Shown: in pieces, positions 25,853 to 43,585 of the stretch | How the letters are laid out: every line of letters starts with the position of its first letter | Numbering within the stretch: the first letter of the stretch is position 1 | Source of the DNA: Allokutzneria oryzae | GTDB taxonomy: Bacteria; Actinomycetota; Actinomycetes; Mycobacteriales; Pseudonocardiaceae | Direction of reading: 5' to 3' | Assembly: GCF_042429765.1 (NCBI RefSeq) | Contig: NZ_JBHLZU010000011.1 | Location: 255,433 to 319,432, forward strand | DNA length: 64,000 nucleotides | The notes under the pieces: generated by a model | Told to the model about the DNA's origin: nothing | Database searches by the model: none | The model's input: only the letters and a program-made list of their open reading frames with translations | Translations under genes and position numbers: made by a program

Positions 25853-26242
25853 ATGAGCCAGCACGACCCTTTGGCAGGTCTCGCGGACGACCCCGCACTG
25901 GCCAAGCTCCTCCGGAATGGTCTGGAGCAGATGGCGACCGGTGCGGCCGGGCCGGAACTGAGGGACCTGGCGACCGGCGTGCTTGCGGGGAGGGGAGACC
26001 TTCGGAAGCTGATGACCTCATCCGCCTACGAGGAAGCCATCAACACCAGGGCGGCCGACTTCATGCAGTGGTACGGCCAGCTGTCCGACGTGGAACGCGA
26101 GAAGCACTCCGCCCGTGGCGAGGCGTACCTGGGCGAGGTCCGCGCCGAGGACGTCCGACCGCGGCGGCCGCGTCCGCCGGTCCGCCAGGAGCCCGATCCG
26201 ATGGACGATGACGACTGGCCGCCCACGACATACCTGCGCTGA
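25853..26242 (+). CDS. Conserved hypothetical protein linked to T7SS-like genes
   Basis: A 129-residue soluble protein, ATG 2 nt after the preceding stop. It is helical, with a central FMQWYGQLSDVEREKH segment and a Pro/Arg-rich stretch before an acidic-aromatic tail, DPMDDDDWPPTTYLR. Similar small proteins with an Asp-rich then TYLR/TWLR-like end are found beside EspC/WXG genes in actinomycetes, a recalled pattern. A partner or chaperone role for the upstream (now broken) gene is possible. No enzyme motif is seen. Confidence 0.65.
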   Translation: MSQHDPLAGLADDPALAKLLRNGLEQMATGAAGPELRDLATGVLAGRGDLRKLMTSSAYEEAINTRAADFMQWYGQLSDVEREKHSARGEAYLGEVRAEDVRPRRPRPPVRQEPDPMDDDDWPPTTYLR

Positions 26243-26522
26243 CCGACCGTTCGGCGCTGGAAAAACGTGACTTGGGCCATTTGTAAAGACCCCCGGTTGG
26301 CGATGTCGGTGTGGCGTTCGCCATACTCGTCCGTGACGCTCCTGGCCAGGTGGCGAGAGGCCGCTCATCGTGTGTTTCCGCCGGTGATCGCGGTCCGCCC
26401 CGGTTACGGCTGGTGAGAGCGCTTTGCGCCAGGGGAGTGATCAACGCGTGGCACCTTGACGGATGGCCGCGCTGAGGTCACTCTGTCCGTGAGCAGTGGG
26501 CGGTTCTTCTGGCCGGCCCCAC

Positions 26523-26551
26523 TCGACAGTCGCCGTTCGCGTGGCTAGACT
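26523..26551 (+). promoter_or_regulatory. Candidate rpoB promoter
   Basis: The 447-nt gap before rpoB carries TCGACA (26523-26528) and TAGACT (26546-26551) with a 17-nt spacer, a good vegetative promoter. A perfect TTGACA at 26623-26628 lacks a -10 at proper spacing. A leader of about 130 nt would precede the TTG start of rpoB. Confidence 0.4.
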
Positions 26552-26689
26552 GCCCCTTTGCGCTGCCCTCTTTCTCCGCGCCCTACCCCGGGGCTTAGGA
26601 TCTCAGGGCACTACCGCACCTCTTGACAACTGTGCTAGATCGGCTGCTCGCGCAGCTCAAGCTAGCAACAGTCCCTGGAAGGACGCATC

Positions 26690-30181
<3,492 letters not shown>

Positions 30182-30277
30182 CCTCGCTGCCGGAGGCGGG
30201 GAAGGGCCTCGCGCCCACCCGCCTCCGGTCAGTCACCTGCCCCTAAATCCCGAATGTAAAAGGGGAGAAGAGCCGAC

Positions 30278-34189
<3,912 letters not shown>

Positions 34190-34207
34190 AGCCCTAGTCA
34201 GTAACGC

Positions 34208-34244
34208 AAGAAGCCCCCGGCACCCGGAGTGCCGGGGGCTTCTT
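34208..34244. terminator. Terminator after rpoC
   Basis: A 15-bp stem, AAGAAGCCCCCGGCA pairing with TGCCGGGGGCTTCTT, with a 7-nt loop. Confidence 0.88.
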
Positions 34245-34349
34245 CGTGGTGTGCCGCTTGCCAGGCTTCCTTGCCCCCAAAGACATTCCGGTAGCAGAGG
34301 AAGCGCATCTGCATGGACGAGATCGCGCGGCGAACTGTGGCGAGTCCAG

Positions 34350-35462
34350 CTAGATGTCGAGTCCCTTCTTCATCTCGGCGTTCGAGACATCCTCTCCTTC
34401 GGTACCGTACTTGGCTGCGAGGTAGACCCCTTTCGCGTAGCCCGCAGCCTTGCTGGCAATCTTAAGCGGGTCGGTGTACTCGACTTTTTCGTCTGCCTTC
34501 CCCGTTTCTTCCCAGACTTTTGTCTTGTCCATGCCGACCAGCTTCTTCCCCTGGCCGGCCACTGACTCCCTCAGTGCGCCGCCGAGTCCGCTCGCGGCCT
34601 TCGCTGCCTTGCCTGTCCCTTCGGTGAGGAACTTTCTCTCCCATTCGGACCCGCTCAGCTTCGACCGAATGTTCTGCATGAACTTCGTGTTGAGCCCGAG
34701 GAACTTCTGCAGTCTCTTCACGAGCGCGGACGCTTCTATGGCCTTCTGGCCCGCTTTGGCGGCGGTCAAGCTGCCTGCAACGGCGGTCGAGCCGCCAAGG
34801 GTGACCGGTGCTGACGCGACCGCGGCGATCCACGTGACGATCAGCCACTCGACAAGGTCGACCAACAGGCCCTTGAGGAAGTCCTCCGCGATCTTCATGA
34901 CCATGCTGTTGCACTGCAACACGGTCGCGACGTCGCCGTTCTGACCTGCGACGCCTTGGACGGCGATGTCGAAATCGCGCAGTCGTTCCCGTGCTTTCTC
35001 GGCAGTCGCGCCGTCCCAGTCCTTGAGTTCTTCGTCAAGAGCCGTTGAGAAGTCCTTGCTGAGCGCGAGAAGGTCCTTGCTCACCTCGTGGAGCTTCGTG
35101 GCGGAGGCGCTCAACGCGTCCGGGTTTCCGCTGACGAGGTCGATTGCCTGCTTGATCGGCGTGCACACGTTGATGAGGAATGAGAGGCCCTGGTTGATGA
35201 GGAAGCCGAGGGGGTCGACCCGCAAGCTGGCCGCCATACCCGCGCATGATGTGATCAGCGAGCTCGCATCGCCGATGATGGCAGCGAAGTCGGCTGCCTG
35301 AGTGCCGTCCTTGCCGTAGGTGGCACCGCCTTTGATGAGTTTTGCGGCAGAGCCGAGTGGGCCCGGAAGGTTTGTCGCGACATTCTCACCGAACTTTGAC
35401 CAGCCAGGAAAGGCGTTGTCGTGGACCGATTGGAGATTCCGGTCCAAGAAGTTCTCGGCCAT
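34350..35462 (-). CDS. Large WXG100-like protein, candidate T7SS substrate
   Basis: A 370-residue protein of unknown function. The first 190 residues are helical and carry a WDG turn (KDWDGATAEKARERL, about 147-161) as in WXG100-type T7SS proteins. A hydrophobic stretch (LLVDLVEWLIVTWIAAVASAP, about 198-218) follows, then a Lys/Gly/Ala-rich C-terminus ending NAEMKKGLDI. No toxin domain is recognisable. It is last in a three-gene unit with the EspC-like and YbaB-like genes (2 bp and 3-bp overlap spacing). Composition is lower in GC than the flanking rpoC and rpsL. Confidence 0.72.
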   Translation of the reverse strand: MAENFLDRNLQSVHDNAFPGWSKFGENVATNLPGPLGSAAKLIKGGATYGKDGTQAADFAAIIGDASSLITSCAGMAASLRVDPLGFLINQGLSFLINVCTPIKQAIDLVSGNPDALSASATKLHEVSKDLLALSKDFSTALDEELKDWDGATAEKARERLRDFDIAVQGVAGQNGDVATVLQCNSMVMKIAEDFLKGLLVDLVEWLIVTWIAAVASAPVTLGGSTAVAGSLTAAKAGQKAIEASALVKRLQKFLGLNTKFMQNIRSKLSGSEWERKFLTEGTGKAAKAASGLGGALRESVAGQGKKLVGMDKTKVWEETGKADEKVEYTDPLKIASKAAGYAKGVYLAAKYGTEGEDVSNAEMKKGLDI

Positions 35463-35463
35463 C

Positions 35464-35811
35464 TCAGTCTCCCTGCGGTCGGTTCATCGTCTCCAGCTCT
35501 TTGACGAGCTTCAGAACCGCGTCGCGGGTGTTGGTGTCGGAATCCCGATAAGCCGCGCCGCAGCTCTTGAGCTTGTCTCCGGCGCGCGTCACGCCTTCGG
35601 TGGTCCGCTTCATGCAGTCGTGGAGGTCGGAGATCAACGCGGAATAGCAGGCCGACTGCATCGTGATGGTGCCCAGCAGTCCCCACGCGATCATGGGGAC
35701 ATCCGCCTCCGTCAGCTTCTTCCTGGCGCCGTCCGCCTTCGCGCGCAGCGCGCCGACCCGCTTCGAGGCGCGGTCAAGGGCGTCCGGGTCTACCCGGAAC
35801 CCGCCGCTCAC
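35464..35811 (-). CDS. EspC-like T7SS protein (DUF2580-type)
   Basis: A 115-residue helical protein. It begins with the EspC-like pattern FRVDPDALDRASKRVGALRAKADGA, GTG start, and continues with a central AWGLLG and repeated helices; three Cys are present (ACYS, HDCM, KSCG). Proteins of this class are secreted as partners of longer WXG-like proteins, here likely the next gene. The start overlaps the stop of the YbaB-like gene, suggesting coupling. Confidence 0.75.
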   Translation of the reverse strand: MSGGFRVDPDALDRASKRVGALRAKADGARKKLTEADVPMIAWGLLGTITMQSACYSALISDLHDCMKRTTEGVTRAGDKLKSCGAAYRDSDTNTRDAVLKLVKELETMNRPQGD

Positions 35812-36269
35812 TGGTCGTCCTCGTTGTAGAGGCCGCGCAGGTACTCCGACCTCGGCGCGCCGGAGCCCGGGAGGTCCGAGGTGAGCTGATCCACTGGTAC
35901 GCCAAGCATTTCCGACTGCGTCTGGAGCACCTGGTCGAGCACGTTCATGTCGTCGCCGACGAACTCCTGCACGACCGCTGCCTGCTGGCGGGCAGCGGCG
36001 GCGACCGCGGTGCGCAGCGTCGTCATCACGGTGGCGCTCAGCGCCTGGGGGCTCTGTTGCAACGCGCGGTCGGTGAACTCGATGTTCGTCACCGCCCCGC
36101 CCGGACCCGCGGTCACCGTCACCTCGCGGCCGGGGGAGTGGGCGGTCGCCTCCAGCGCGGCGATCTGCTGCTGCATCCCGTCGTAGCGCGCGAGCCGGTC
36201 CTCAGCCCGTCTGCTGTCTTCCTGGAAGCGCTCGAACTGCTCGACCAGCCGGTCGAATTCCTCGGTCAC
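35808..36269 (-). CDS. YbaB/EbfC family protein
   Basis: A 153-residue YbaB-fold protein. GTG at 36269, after a GAGGGGGAC SD, gives VTEEFDRLVEQFERFQED. The core contains GREVTVTAGPGGAVTNIEF, typical of the YbaB beta-sheet, and a helical dimer arm. In Actinobacteria this family commonly heads small T7SS-like gene sets with EspC-like partners, as here. Nucleoid binding, as in EbfC, is possible, but the C-terminal region (QTQSEMLGVPVDQLTSDL) is specific. Confidence 0.8.
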   Translation of the reverse strand: MTEEFDRLVEQFERFQEDSRRAEDRLARYDGMQQQIAALEATAHSPGREVTVTAGPGGAVTNIEFTDRALQQSPQALSATVMTTLRTAVAAAARQQAAVVQEFVGDDMNVLDQVLQTQSEMLGVPVDQLTSDLPGSGAPRSEYLRGLYNEDDQ

Positions 36270-36493
36270 GTCGTCCCCCTCGCTCTGATCGCGCTGCGTG
36301 TCGAGTGTCTCGCTTCGCGTGTCCGGGCACGGCGGGATCGAGCGAACCGGACGGGTGGTCCGAGACGTCACGCTCGTCACACTCCGGGGTCGAGTCACCC
36401 CGGGCGCAGGGGCGCGGACCTGGCGCGATAGCCTTGGTTCAGCGGCGTCGGCGCCACTGACCGGCCGCGTCGCGCGGATAACAGCCCCCCGTT

Positions 36494-36523
36494 TTGACCC
36501 GGGCGAGCACGCGAAGGTATCTT
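36494..36523 (+). promoter_or_regulatory. rpsL operon promoter
   Basis: TTGACC (36494-36499) and TATCTT (36518-36523) are 18 nt apart. The 514-nt gap 36270-36783 otherwise holds the start region of the minus-strand trio and a leader of about 250 nt before rpsL. That leader includes the motif ACACGCCCGACC at 36687-36698, also found in the rpsJ leader. Confidence 0.55.
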
Positions 36524-36783
36524 TGCTGCTCGTGCCCGACTAGCGTCGGGCCGCTCCGTCTGCCTCTGGGCAGGTGCCGTGCGTGTTTCGTGCACCAGGC
36601 CCGGGGCGAGAGCACGGAACTCCTTCTCATCTCTGATGGGCGCTCCATGGATTTTCGTGGTCGCCAGGAGGACCCAGGAGCGGGCGACACGCCCGACCTC
36701 GGGGTACGGAGGAACCCAAGTACACAGTGCCTGCGGCGCCCGGCTGGGTGCCCGAAGACGCGAACGCTACAGAAAGACGGTCC

Positions 36784-37158
36784 ATGCCCACGATCCAGCA
36801 GCTGGTCCGCAAGGGCCGCCAGGACAAGGTCACCAAGACCAAGACCGCGGCGCTCAAGGCGTGTCCGCAGCGGCGCGGTGTGTGCACCCGCGTTTACACC
36901 ACCACGCCCAAGAAGCCGAACTCCGCCCTCCGCAAGGTCGCTCGCGTGAAGCTGACCAGCGGCATCGAGGTCACCGCATACATCCCCGGTGAGGGCCACA
37001 ACCTGCAGGAGCACTCGATGGTGCTCGTGCGTGGCGGTCGTGTGAAGGACCTCCCCGGCGTGCGCTACAAGATCATCCGTGGGTCGCTGGACACCCAGGG
37101 CGTCAAGAACCGCAAGCAGGCCCGCAGCCGCTACGGCGCCAAGAAGGAGAAGAGCTAA
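36784..37158 (+). CDS. rpsL: 30S ribosomal protein S12
   Basis: A 124-residue protein of the decoding centre. The TTTPKKPNSALRK loop carries the streptomycin-sensitive Lys at position 43, and GGRVKDLPGVRY keeps Lys88, so no resistance change is seen. The ATG at 36784 has AGAAAG upstream. It overlaps rpsG start region by one base (TAATG). Confidence 0.97.
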   Translation: MPTIQQLVRKGRQDKVTKTKTAALKACPQRRGVCTRVYTTTPKKPNSALRKVARVKLTSGIEVTAYIPGEGHNLQEHSMVLVRGGRVKDLPGVRYKIIRGSLDTQGVKNRKQARSRYGAKKEKS

Positions 37159-37628
37159 TGCCTCGCAAGGGCCCGGCCCCGAAGCGGCCGCTCATCGCGG
37201 ACCCGGTGTACCAGTCGCCGCTGGTCACCCAGCTGATCAACAAGGTCCTGGTCGACGGCAAGCGGTCCATCGCCGAGCGCATCGTCTACGGCGCCCTCGA
37301 AGGCTGCCGTGAGAAGAACCAGGCCGACCCGGTCGTGACGCTCAAGCGCGCGCTGGACAACGTGAAGCCGACCATCGAGGTCAAGAGCCGTCGCGTCGGT
37401 GGCGCCACCTACCAGGTGCCGGTCGAGGTCAAGGCCGGCCGCTCCACCACGCTGGCGCTGCGCTGGCTGGTCAGCTTCTCCCGCGCCCGTCGCGAGAAGA
37501 CCATGATCGACCGCCTGGCGAACGAGCTGCTCGACGCGAGCAACGGCCTCGGCGCGAGCGTCAAGCGCCGCGAGGACACGCACAAGATGGCCGAGTCCAA
37601 CAAGGCCTTCGCGCACTACCGCTGGTGA
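37158..37628 (+). CDS. rpsG: 30S ribosomal protein S7
   Basis: A 156-residue primary 16S rRNA-binding protein of the small-subunit head. It starts MPRKGPAPKRPLIADPVYQSP and ends FAHYRW; the LNKVLVDGKRS-like and VGGATYQVPVEV segments are typical. It is co-transcribed with rpsL (1-nt overlap) and probably fusA 142 bp on. Confidence 0.97.
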   Translation: MPRKGPAPKRPLIADPVYQSPLVTQLINKVLVDGKRSIAERIVYGALEGCREKNQADPVVTLKRALDNVKPTIEVKSRRVGGATYQVPVEVKAGRSTTLALRWLVSFSRARREKTMIDRLANELLDASNGLGASVKRREDTHKMAESNKAFAHYRW

Positions 37629-37770
37629 GTCCGGCGGGCGCCGGGCTCGAGGGGCCTGCTCGCAGGTCGAGCGGCGATCCACCGCACGGCCTGCCGGCAG
37701 GACCTTTCAGCTCAGTTTTCACCGCCCGCCCCACCGCGCCTTTTGCAAACACGAAACGAGGACGAGACCC

Positions 37771-39870
<2,100 letters not shown>

Positions 39871-39895
39871 GTCCCGAGCAACGCACATTCGGTGC

Positions 39896-39925
39896 GCGGG
39901 AGGCGGGGGAGACCCCGGCTCCCGC
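39896..39925 (+). terminator. Hairpin between fusA and tuf
   Basis: GCGGGAG...CTCCCGC (39896-39902 with 39919-39925) encloses a further GGGG/CCCC pairing. It may separate or pace fusA and tuf transcription. Confidence 0.5.
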
Positions 39926-39997
39926 GATACACCGGCCCTGACAGGGACGCCGTTCGATCGGCGAACACTCAAGAACTAAGTCCAGGAGGACAATCCA

Positions 39998-41191
39998 GTG
40001 GCGAAGGCGAAGTTCGAGCGGACCAAGCCGCACGTCAACATCGGGACCATCGGTCACATCGACCACGGAAAGACCACGCTGACCGCGGCGATTTCCAAGG
40101 TTCTGCACGACGCGTACCCGGACCTGAACCCCTTCACGCCGTTCGACGAGATCGACAAGGCGCCTGAGGAGAAGGCCCGCGGCATCACCATCTCGATCGC
40201 CCACATCGAGTACCAGACCGACGCGCGCCACTACGCGCACGTCGACTGCCCCGGTCACGCCGACTACATCAAGAACATGATCACCGGTGCCGCGCAGATG
40301 GACGGCGCGATCCTGGTGGTCGCGGCGACCGACGGCCCGATGCCGCAGACCCGCGAGCACGTGCTGCTGGCCCGTCAGGTCGGTGTGCCCTACATCGTCG
40401 TCGCGCTGAACAAGGCCGACATGGTCGACGACGAGGAGATCCTGGAGCTCGTCGAGCTCGAGGTCCGCGAGCTGCTGTCCTCGCAGGAGTACCCGGGCGA
40501 CGACCTGCCGGTCGTGCGCGTGTCCGCGCTCAAGGCTCTTGAGGGCGACAAGGAGTGGGGCGCCAAGCTCCTCGACCTGATGAAGGCCGTGGACGAGAAC
40601 ATCCCCGAGCCGGTTCGCGACATCGACAAGACCTTCCTCATGCCCGTTGAGGACGTGTTCACGATCACCGGTCGTGGCACCGTCGTCACCGGTCGTATCG
40701 AGCGTGGCGTCATCAACGTGAACGAGGAGGTGGAGATCATCGGCATCAAGGAGAAGTCGATGAAGACCACCGTCACCGGCGTTGAGATGTTCCGCAAGCT
40801 GCTCGACCAGGGCCAGGCCGGCGACAACGTGGGTCTGCTCGTTCGCGGTATCAAGCGCGAAGAGGTCGAGCGCGGCATGGTGCTGTGCAAGCCGGGCAGC
40901 GTCACCCCGCACACCGAGTTCGAGGGCCGTGCCTACATCCTGTCCAAGGACGAGGGTGGCCGTCACACGCCGTTCTTCAACAACTACCGTCCGCAGTTCT
41001 ACTTCCGCACCACGGACGTGACCGGCGTTGTGACCCTGCCCGAGGGCACCGAGATGGTCATGCCGGGCGACAACACCGACATGTCGGTTCAGCTGATCCA
41101 GCCGATCGCCATGGAGGAGGGCCTGAAGTTCGCCATCCGCGAGGGTGGTCGGACCGTCGGCGCCGGCCAGGTCACCAAGGTCATCAAGTAG
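39998..41191 (+). CDS. tuf: Elongation factor Tu
   Basis: A 397-residue GTPase that delivers aminoacyl-tRNA. GTG start after CCAGGAGGAC. The G1 motif is GHIDHGKTT, G3 is DCPGHADY and G4 is NKAD; domain II/III sequence through GGRTVGAGQVTKV is normal. The domain II stretch REEVERGMVLCKPGS differs from the common VERGQV. No elfamycin-resistance change is certain. Confidence 0.98.
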   Translation: MAKAKFERTKPHVNIGTIGHIDHGKTTLTAAISKVLHDAYPDLNPFTPFDEIDKAPEEKARGITISIAHIEYQTDARHYAHVDCPGHADYIKNMITGAAQMDGAILVVAATDGPMPQTREHVLLARQVGVPYIVVALNKADMVDDEEILELVELEVRELLSSQEYPGDDLPVVRVSALKALEGDKEWGAKLLDLMKAVDENIPEPVRDIDKTFLMPVEDVFTITGRGTVVTGRIERGVINVNEEVEIIGIKEKSMKTTVTGVEMFRKLLDQGQAGDNVGLLVRGIKREEVERGMVLCKPGSVTPHTEFEGRAYILSKDEGGRHTPFFNNYRPQFYFRTTDVTGVVTLPEGTEMVMPGDNTDMSVQLIQPIAMEEGLKFAIREGGRTVGAGQVTKVIK

Positions 41192-41197
41192 TACCCG

Positions 41198-41227
41198 GTG
41201 GGGGAGGTCGCGAGTGACCTCCCCCAC
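41198..41227 (+). terminator. Terminator after tuf
   Basis: A 12-bp stem, GTGGGGGAGGTC pairing with GACCTCCCCCAC, 7 nt after the tuf stop. Confidence 0.82.
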
Positions 41228-41596
41228 GGCGTTCAGCAGAACGCCTGCCCCGATTTGGAAGCCCACGTCCGCGTGTGGCATCCTGTTTGGGTTGCTCGGC
41301 GAGGCGGTCGGGGACATCTGCGATCCGGCCGCCTCTGCACGAGCGCCTAGCGCCCTGGTTCTCCCTCGCGGGAGCTGGGGGCGCTAAGGCCGATGGGCCA
41401 CCCCACAGACGTTGTCAGTGGGGCCGATCCATGCCCACGGGCGCAACACGCCCGACCGCGTGGACCGGGCACCGTGACACCTGAACAGGGGCGCAAGCCG
41501 CGGCCTGAATGCCTCCCGGGCGACAAGAGTCCAGGGCAGATGGGCAACGAGGAACCCGCAGCAGCGGTACGAGAAGACGAGGAACGGCAAGCCACC
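41228..41596 (+). promoter_or_regulatory. S10 operon leader region
   Basis: This 369-nt stretch upstream of rpsJ has no gene. It contains ACACGCCCGACC (41446-41457), followed by GCGTGGACCGGGC, which can pair with GCCCG of the motif. The same 12-mer lies in the rpsL leader. A role in ribosomal-protein feedback is inferred. An obvious promoter was not pinned down. Confidence 0.45.
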
Positions 41597-41902
41597 ATGG
41601 CGGGACAAAAGATCCGCATTCGGCTCAAGGCCTACGACCACGAGGCGATCGACGCGTCCGCGCGCAAGATCGTCGAGACCGTGACGCGCACCGGCGCTCG
41701 GGTCGTCGGGCCGGTGCCGCTGCCCACTGAGAAGAACGTTTACTGCGTCATCCGATCGCCGCACAAGTACAAGGACTCGCGCGAGCACTTCGAGATGCGT
41801 ACGCACAAGCGTCTGATCGACATCCTCGACCCCACGCCGAAGACGGTTGACGCGCTCATGCGTATCGACCTGCCGGCCAGCGTCGACGTCAACATTCAGT
41901 GA
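41597..41902 (+). CDS. rpsJ: 30S ribosomal protein S10
   Basis: A 101-residue protein of the small-subunit head, also NusE in antitermination. It starts MAGQKIRIRLKAYDHEAID and contains THKRLIDILDPTPKTVDALM. ATG at 41597 was chosen over upstream in-frame starts in the leader. First gene of the S10 operon. Confidence 0.97.
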   Translation: MAGQKIRIRLKAYDHEAIDASARKIVETVTRTGARVVGPVPLPTEKNVYCVIRSPHKYKDSREHFEMRTHKRLIDILDPTPKTVDALMRIDLPASVDVNIQ

Positions 41903-41931
41903 GCTAGGCGCGGCGGAGAGTAACGAGACCC

Positions 41932-42582
41932 ATGTCTGACAAGCAGGTTAAGGGGATCCTGGGCACCAAGCTCGGTATGACCCAGGTCTTCGACGAGAAC
42001 AACCGGGTTGTCCCGGTGACCGTCGTGAAGGCCGGGCCGTGCGTGGTTACCCAGGTCCGCACCGATGAGAAAGACGGCTACAAGGCCGTGCAGCTCGCCT
42101 TCGGCGCCATTGACCCCCGCAAGGTCAACAAGCCCCGTGGCGGTCACTTCACCAAGGCGGGCGTGACCCCCCGCCGCCACCTGGTGGAGCTGCGCACGCC
42201 CGACGCCGACACCTACGAGGTCGGCCAGGAGCTGACCGCCGAGGTCTTCGAGACCGGCGCGGTCGTCGACGTGGTCGGCACCAGCAAGGGCAAGGGCTTC
42301 GCGGGCGTCATGAAGCGGCACGGCTTCTCGGGCCTCGGCGCGAGCCACGGTGCCGAGAAGGTGCACCGCTCGCCCGGTTCGATCGGTGGCTGCGCCACCC
42401 CGGGCCGCGTGTTCAAGGGCGTCCGCATGGCCGGCCGGATGGGCCACGTGCGGGTGACCACCCAGAACGTGACCGTGCACAAGGTCGACTCCGACGCCGG
42501 GCTGCTGCTCATCAAGGGCGCCGTCCCCGGTCCCAAGGGTGGCCTGGTGTTCGTCAAGAGCGCCGCGAAGGGTGGTGCGTGA
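41932..42582 (+). CDS. rplC: 50S ribosomal protein L3
   Basis: A 216-residue protein near the peptidyl-transferase centre. ILGTKLGMTQVFDE at the N-terminus and the GFAGVMKRHGFSG...GSIGGCATPGRVFKG extension are typical. The ATG lies 29 bp after rpsJ. It overlaps the rplD start by one base (TGATG). Confidence 0.97.
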   Translation: MSDKQVKGILGTKLGMTQVFDENNRVVPVTVVKAGPCVVTQVRTDEKDGYKAVQLAFGAIDPRKVNKPRGGHFTKAGVTPRRHLVELRTPDADTYEVGQELTAEVFETGAVVDVVGTSKGKGFAGVMKRHGFSGLGASHGAEKVHRSPGSIGGCATPGRVFKGVRMAGRMGHVRVTTQNVTVHKVDSDAGLLLIKGAVPGPKGGLVFVKSAAKGGA

Positions 42583-43268
42583 TGAGCAAGACCCTCGACG
42601 TCCGTACCCCGGACGGCAAGACCGACGGCACCGTCGAGCTTCCCGCTGAGATCTTCGACGTGCAGGCGAACATCCCGCTGATGCACCAGGTCGTCGTCGC
42701 TCAGCTCGCGGCCGCCCGTCAGGGCACCGCGGCCACCAAGACCCGGGGCGCCGTCTCCGGTGGTGGCAAGAAGCCGTACCGGCAGAAGGGCACCGGCCGC
42801 GCCCGTCAGGGCTCGACCCGCGCGCCGCACTTCTCCGGCGGTGGTGTCTCGCACGGCCCGCAGCCGCGCGACTACGACCAGCGGACCCCGAAGAAGATGA
42901 AGGCCGCCGCTCTGCGCGGTGCCCTCTCCGACCGGGCTCGCAACGACAAGGTGCACGTGTTCACCGGCCTCGTCGCCGGCGACGCCCCCTCCACCAAGGA
43001 CGCTCGCAAGGTCCTGGCCCTGGCCAGCGAGTCGAGCAAGGTCCTCGTGGTCGTGGGACGTGGCGACGACTCCGCCTGGCTGAGCCTGCGCAACCTGCCC
43101 AACGTGCACGCCATCGCGCCCGACCAGCTCAACACCTACGACGTGCTGGTCAACGACGACGTCGTGTTCACCAAGGACGCGTTCGACGTCTTCGTCGCCG
43201 GCCCGATCAAGGGCAAGTCGGCCACGGCGGTCGCGCGCTCCAGCGAGCTGGAGGAGGTCGCGAAGTGA
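42582..43268 (+). CDS. rplD: 50S ribosomal protein L4
   Basis: A 228-residue large-subunit protein of the exit tunnel. ATG at 42582 is preferred; a GTG one codon earlier is possible. The tunnel loop GGGKKPYRQKGTGRARQGS is intact. In E. coli L4 represses the S10 operon; such control here is unproven. Confidence 0.96.
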   Translation: MSKTLDVRTPDGKTDGTVELPAEIFDVQANIPLMHQVVVAQLAAARQGTAATKTRGAVSGGGKKPYRQKGTGRARQGSTRAPHFSGGGVSHGPQPRDYDQRTPKKMKAAALRGALSDRARNDKVHVFTGLVAGDAPSTKDARKVLALASESSKVLVVVGRGDDSAWLSLRNLPNVHAIAPDQLNTYDVLVNDDVVFTKDAFDVFVAGPIKGKSATAVARSSELEEVAK

Positions 43269-43564
43269 TCCCCGACCCGCGCGACATCCTCGTCGCACCG
43301 GTGATCTCCGAGAAGTCCTACGGGCTGCTCGAGGAGAACAAGTACACGTTCTTGGTGCGTCCGGACGCCAACAAGACCGAGATCAAGATCGCGGTCGAGA
43401 AGGTCTTCGGCGTCAAGGTCGTCAGCGTCAACACGCTGAACCGGCAGGGAAAGCGCAAGCGGACCCGCACCGGTTTCGGTAAGCGCAAGGACACCAAGCG
43501 CGCCATCGTGACGCTGTCCGCCGAGAGCAAGCCGATCGAGATCTTCGGCGGCCCGGCCGCCTGA
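43265..43564 (+). CDS. rplW: 50S ribosomal protein L23
   Basis: A 99-residue protein at the tunnel exit that docks SRP and trigger factor. IPDPRDILVAPVISEKSYGL and the VNTLNRQGKRKRTR loop identify it. GTG at 43265 overlaps rplD by 4 bp. Confidence 0.97.
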   Translation: MIPDPRDILVAPVISEKSYGLLEENKYTFLVRPDANKTEIKIAVEKVFGVKVVSVNTLNRQGKRKRTRTGFGKRKDTKRAIVTLSAESKPIEIFGGPAA

Positions 43565-43585
43565 TGAACGAGGACTGCTGACGAG

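Noticed and set aside
26623..26640. TTGACA followed by TAGAT as the rpoB promoter
   Set aside because: The spacing is only about 6-8 nt, too short for a sigma-70-type promoter; the upstream TCGACA-TAGACT pair fits better.
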